Virus record (IMG/VR): IMGVR_UViG_3300042922_000370
Coordinates: 1-38,600 of that record
Source of the DNA: a virus
Reading direction: 5' to 3' (one strand)
DNA: 38,600 nt
A program made the position numbers and the translations under genes. How positions within the stretch are numbered: the stretch's first letter is position 1; each line of letters opens with the position of its first letter. Below, one piece after another: positions 36,901-38,600 of this stretch. The notes under the pieces were generated by a model that did not search any database, was not told the origin of the DNA, and saw nothing but the letters and a program-made list of their open reading frames with translations.

Positions 36901-37523
36901 TCTCCGGCTCTTACACTTATTGTTGCAGGAGATTGTATCAAGTTATTAACCCCTTCAAGGAGAAGTGAAGCACCTTGCGCCCCATATCTTATGACTGGAT
37001 TATCAACTTGATTTAAGCCTTTAGGTGTAATCTTAGCTTGTGGTTTTATTTGCTTTTTTACACCTTTGCCGACAACCAATTGCTTTGTAGGTTGCTTTGG
37101 TATTTGTAAAGGTTCGTCTTGTAGTTCTGCATTTACTCTTAATTGAGTAGGGGATAACTTAGGCATAGGGGTTGGCACTGTTGTTAATGGGGTTTCTTTT
37201 CTAAGTGGTACAGTTGGACCGGTGTAATTTGCGTACTTATCAGCCTTTAAATTAGCAGAGTAATTATCAGGATCTGCTTTTAACTCCGTTGTGCCATAGT
37301 CTTTATTTTTATAGACATTAGGAGCATATTGCAATTCTTTTTTGAATACAAACCTATCATATTCTTTAGCCTTATATTCATCGAGATTGTTTCTGTCAAC
37401 AAGTCCGTTATCTCTGCCGTAATACCAAAATGCAGCCTTTTGCTCTGTAGTAAGGGCATTATAATGATTCTGTGATTTTCTGCCATGATCCCATGCTTTT
37501 TTGGCTTGTGCTGTTGTAGGCAT
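33915..37523 (-). CDS. Large internal virion protein with LPD38-like domain
   Basis: 1202 aa, the largest protein. The N-terminal 100 residues resemble short polar modules; residues 100-450 are Pro/Lys/Thr-rich and likely flexible. From about residue 730 the sequence (NPIFAIRNIFRDIPTAYVYG, NVTVNFSRGGDI, LNAGVQGLDKFFREVKNNP, YLINKDNPNYQELDNRTKDTYFLIP, IKLPKSRELGVLFSSLFERS, RSIVPQ, SPKQVDYIMKSYLG) follows the large polyvalent protein-associated domain LPD38 of podoviral genomes. This suggests an ejected protein that enters the cell with DNA. AAGGGAGGGTTTATA precedes the ATG. No lysozyme motif is seen. Confidence 0.75.
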   Translation of the reverse strand: MPTTAQAKKAWDHGRKSQNHYNALTTEQKAAFWYYGRDNGLVDRNNLDEYKAKEYDRFVFKKELQYAPNVYKNKDYGTTELKADPDNYSANLKADKYANYTGPTVPLRKETPLTTVPTPMPKLSPTQLRVNAELQDEPLQIPKQPTKQLVVGKGVKKQIKPQAKITPKGLNQVDNPVIRYGAQGASLLLEGVNNLIQSPATISVRAGEGVTKAETEGKNIGLGLLKGIGTGINDVLTGQNTVNNAQLIEAVAPKTTEELKTKYPKAYNVASTLAEFVGVDDVIGLGIISDIAKVRKLNDLPTSTKALNELFSKIKTNAPLTVAEQAIVKDNPDLISTIRKDLGITDQGFTRTVNSVDDASMQNPLLNSIRKDLNITPNNKVTVQTNLKPLATEPNINTQPIVNSNLKPNVATPITTSKVYTDMQPPKSQIVSSKKNENLGFWDNMNKVYTRIVDTSNPIKKADMPTYIKATNAKSVGGIVDNVLKEGLRDINGNKVNKSLREVVEVIPKGKENEFWDYMLHRNNIDRAREGKAVYTDYTSEMSAEASRRFESAYPEYKKIGDNIVKWIDDFTRTWGVDVGTINKEMYDSLKDAYKNYIPTNRDFSTLEDGIPQGVRSKFVDQRTPIKKATGSDRDIVNPVENIMNLVNRTIRTAKYNEVGKTLLESVRKAPEKMKQFAEEIAVKDGMFANTDNIVTVMENGKPTYMKINNIDLLTSLNAVPKQINNIKYISNAMNLYKGLITQKNPIFAIRNIFRDIPTAYVYGSEKNPVKFGADLLKAGKQAVTNGEMLQKYKSVGGGGANFFNSGNVTKSASELTKKEGMLHPIKAIEKFNNLTETAPRLAEFTRVYENTGDIEKALYAANDVTVNFSRGGDITKSLDKGVPYLNAGVQGLDKFFREVKNNPLQVITKAGISITAPTIGLYLINKDNPNYQELDNRTKDTYFLIPNNSDLDKNGNARTFIKLPKSRELGVLFSSLFERSTRAAKGEDKAFKGFANTVATNFSPTNPMENNILSPLAYNIPTNKDFAQRSIVPQGMIMDNRSPYLQYDEKTSEIAKKIGELTKDINGGVSPKQVDYIMKSYLGIIAQYGLPLNTKGSDPIKSLTTQFKADPIYSNQTLTDFYDNLDKSKRVAADKNIIGKIPSKLVTPEEKVKNILNKASLEISDINKEIRKLDQVADKAKIEALRIKILNIAKNANNMVK

Positions 37524-37536
37524 TATAAACCCTCCC

Positions 37537-38600
37537 TTACCAATTTAATCCATAGCCACTATTTCCGCCACTTGAAGATTTTTGAACGGGAGCCGTATTT
37601 TTAGGCGGTACATATTTATTGCCTTGTGGCACACCTATTAATTGATATTCTCTAGCTGTTAATGGTGCATTTGCTTTGTATTTATCCCAAGCCATTTCAG
37701 TTTCAGCCTTTAATGCTGTTTCTGTTGCTTTTGCTTGTAGTATTTTCTGATTTTGCTCATATTGAGGTGTCATAGTTCCTACTGGTAATCCAAGTATAGG
37801 TGCTAGGTCTGCTGTGACTATACCTTGTTGTTGGAATCTATTTTGCGCTTCGGTTATCTTACTTTGTCTTTCGTTTGCCAATATAGCTATTTGCCAATCG
37901 TTTGAGGCATCGCCGTCATTCTGCAGCTTGTTTATTTGTGCTTGATAGTTATTAGCATATTGACCTATGGTAGATATAAATTCATTTTTTAACCTATCTG
38001 TTTCAGCTTGTTTAATGTTGGCTGTGTTAGTATCATAAGCCTGCTGATCTATTTTAGTATTAAGGTCTCGTGATGTTTGTTGATTTGCATAATCTGTCCA
38101 ATATCTAGCATCGGCTTGTGAATCTCTTCCTTGTTGATATGTTTGTTGTTCTCTGTATCTAGCTTCTTCTCTTGCAATATCATCTTGCCTTTGCTTTTCG
38201 ACAATCTGTCTTTGTGCTTCGTTTGCATCTATATCCGTGTATGCTTGATTCTCTGCTATCTTATTTTTACCTATAGTACTTTGCATCTGACCGCCAAATG
38301 TACTTTCGCCTAATGCTGCCACTCCGGAACTCGCTAACCCTCTTTGCGATAGAAACTCAGCAAAACTTCTTGAATTTTGACCTTTTACCGCTCTTGCTTG
38401 TAAGTTTGCATCATAGGTATTTTGTTTTACTTTCAGTTTTTGCGGATTTGTTATAGGGTTGGCTAGTGCGTTGTTTTTAGCTTGCTCTAAGCTTGTTATA
38501 TTGTTTTGTTGTTGTATATTAGCGAGTGCTTGCTGTGGGTTTGTTGCAAAACTTCTTTCTGCTCTAGCGTCGTTTCTTTCGTCTCGACTTCTGGTCATTT
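37537..38600 (-). CDS. C-terminal part of internal virion protein (continues at 362)
   Basis: The main part of the 432-aa protein whose start is at 362 on the other side of the circle; bases 38474-38600 repeat 1-127. The sequence is rich in Gln, Asn and Ala with long helices (EAQRQIVEKQRQDDIAREEARYREQQTYQQGRD) and a Gly/Ser tail SSSGGNSGYGLNW. Similar Gln-rich helical proteins next to the large ejection protein occur in podoviruses as inner-core proteins. Read linearly the gene seems to start at 38598; the true start is at 362. Confidence 0.82.
   Translation of the reverse strand, partial: MTRSRDERNDARAERSFATNPQQALANIQQQNNITSLEQAKNNALANPITNPQKLKVKQNTYDANLQARAVKGQNSRSFAEFLSQRGLASSGVAALGESTFGGQMQSTIGKNKIAENQAYTDIDANEAQRQIVEKQRQDDIAREEARYREQQTYQQGRDSQADARYWTDYANQQTSRDLNTKIDQQAYDTNTANIKQAETDRLKNEFISTIGQYANNYQAQINKLQNDGDASNDWQIAILANERQSKITEAQNRFQQQGIVTADLAPILGLPVGTMTPQYEQNQKILQAKATETALKAETEMAWDKYKANAPLTAREYQLIGVPQGNKYVPPKNTAPVQKSSSGGNSGYGLNW
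38474..38600. repeat. Right copy of 127-bp terminal duplication
   Basis: Identical to 1-127. It should be removed once when the circle is written as a unique sequence. Confidence 0.93.

Overview
The window is a complete, circularly closed phage-plasmid genome of about 38,473 bp. Bases 1-127 are repeated exactly at 38474-38600, and one gene reads in frame across the junction. The DNA is AT-rich with strong AGGAGG-type ribosome binding sites, frequent TTG/GTG starts and gene families typical of Firmicutes phages (ERF annealing protein, ArpU/RinA-like late regulator, phage replisome organizer, XhlA-like lysis protein). A low-GC Firmicute (Clostridia or Negativicutes) is the likely host. A beta-helix tailspike and a sugar-type formyltransferase would suit a host with complex surface glycans, but the genus cannot be read from the sequence. 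No integrase, transposase, CRISPR array or rRNA was seen.

Layout. (1) Minus strand, 23325 down to about 14341: early genes driven by a consensus promoter at 23421-23449. They comprise a Cro-like protein, ERF recombinase, two C5-cytosine methyltransferases, replisome organizer, SSB-like protein, HNH protein, RusA resolvase, dCMP deaminase-like protein and many small Cys-rich proteins. (2) Minus strand, 14330 down to 1 and on through the junction to 32532: late regulator, metallophosphoesterase, terminases, portal, scaffold, HK97-fold capsid, connector, P22-like tail needle/nozzle, tailspike, a terminator-flanked formyltransferase moron, two internal (ejection) proteins, then holin/XhlA/amidase lysis genes. 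There is no tape measure or tail-tube gene, so the virion is podovirus-like. (3) Plus strand, 23600-24359: immunity repressor without an S24 protease domain, followed by a 40-aa protein behind a LexA-type box. (4) Minus strand, 25713-24396: a three-gene operon encoding a MazF/PemK-fold protein, a helical-repeat (TPR-like) protein and an exported 61-aa precursor with three copies of WDDTDPKG. This looks like a peptide-communication module and is the most unusual content here. (5) Plus strand, 25870-28149: small XRE protein, a plasmid replicon (initiator with an antisense-RNA/attenuator leader) and a ParA/centromere-binding pair. (6) Plus strand, 28150-29354: a consensus promoter reading into a tRNA-like RNA and five small genes. 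(7) Minus strand, 32233-29378: a mobilization-like operon (VirD4/HerA-type ATPase, Replic_Relax protein, GP88-like protein, 53-aa protein).

How it fits together. As a prophage it would persist as a low-copy plasmid through region 5 and be held by the repressor of region 3. Induction (DNA damage through the LexA-type box, and possibly peptide signalling through region 4) would release the Cro-side early operon, whose own replisome organizer starts lytic replication. The late regulator would then switch on the structural and lysis genes. The mobilization-like operon suggests possible plasmid-style transfer as well. Functional statements are inferences from recognisable motifs and gene order; no database search was run.
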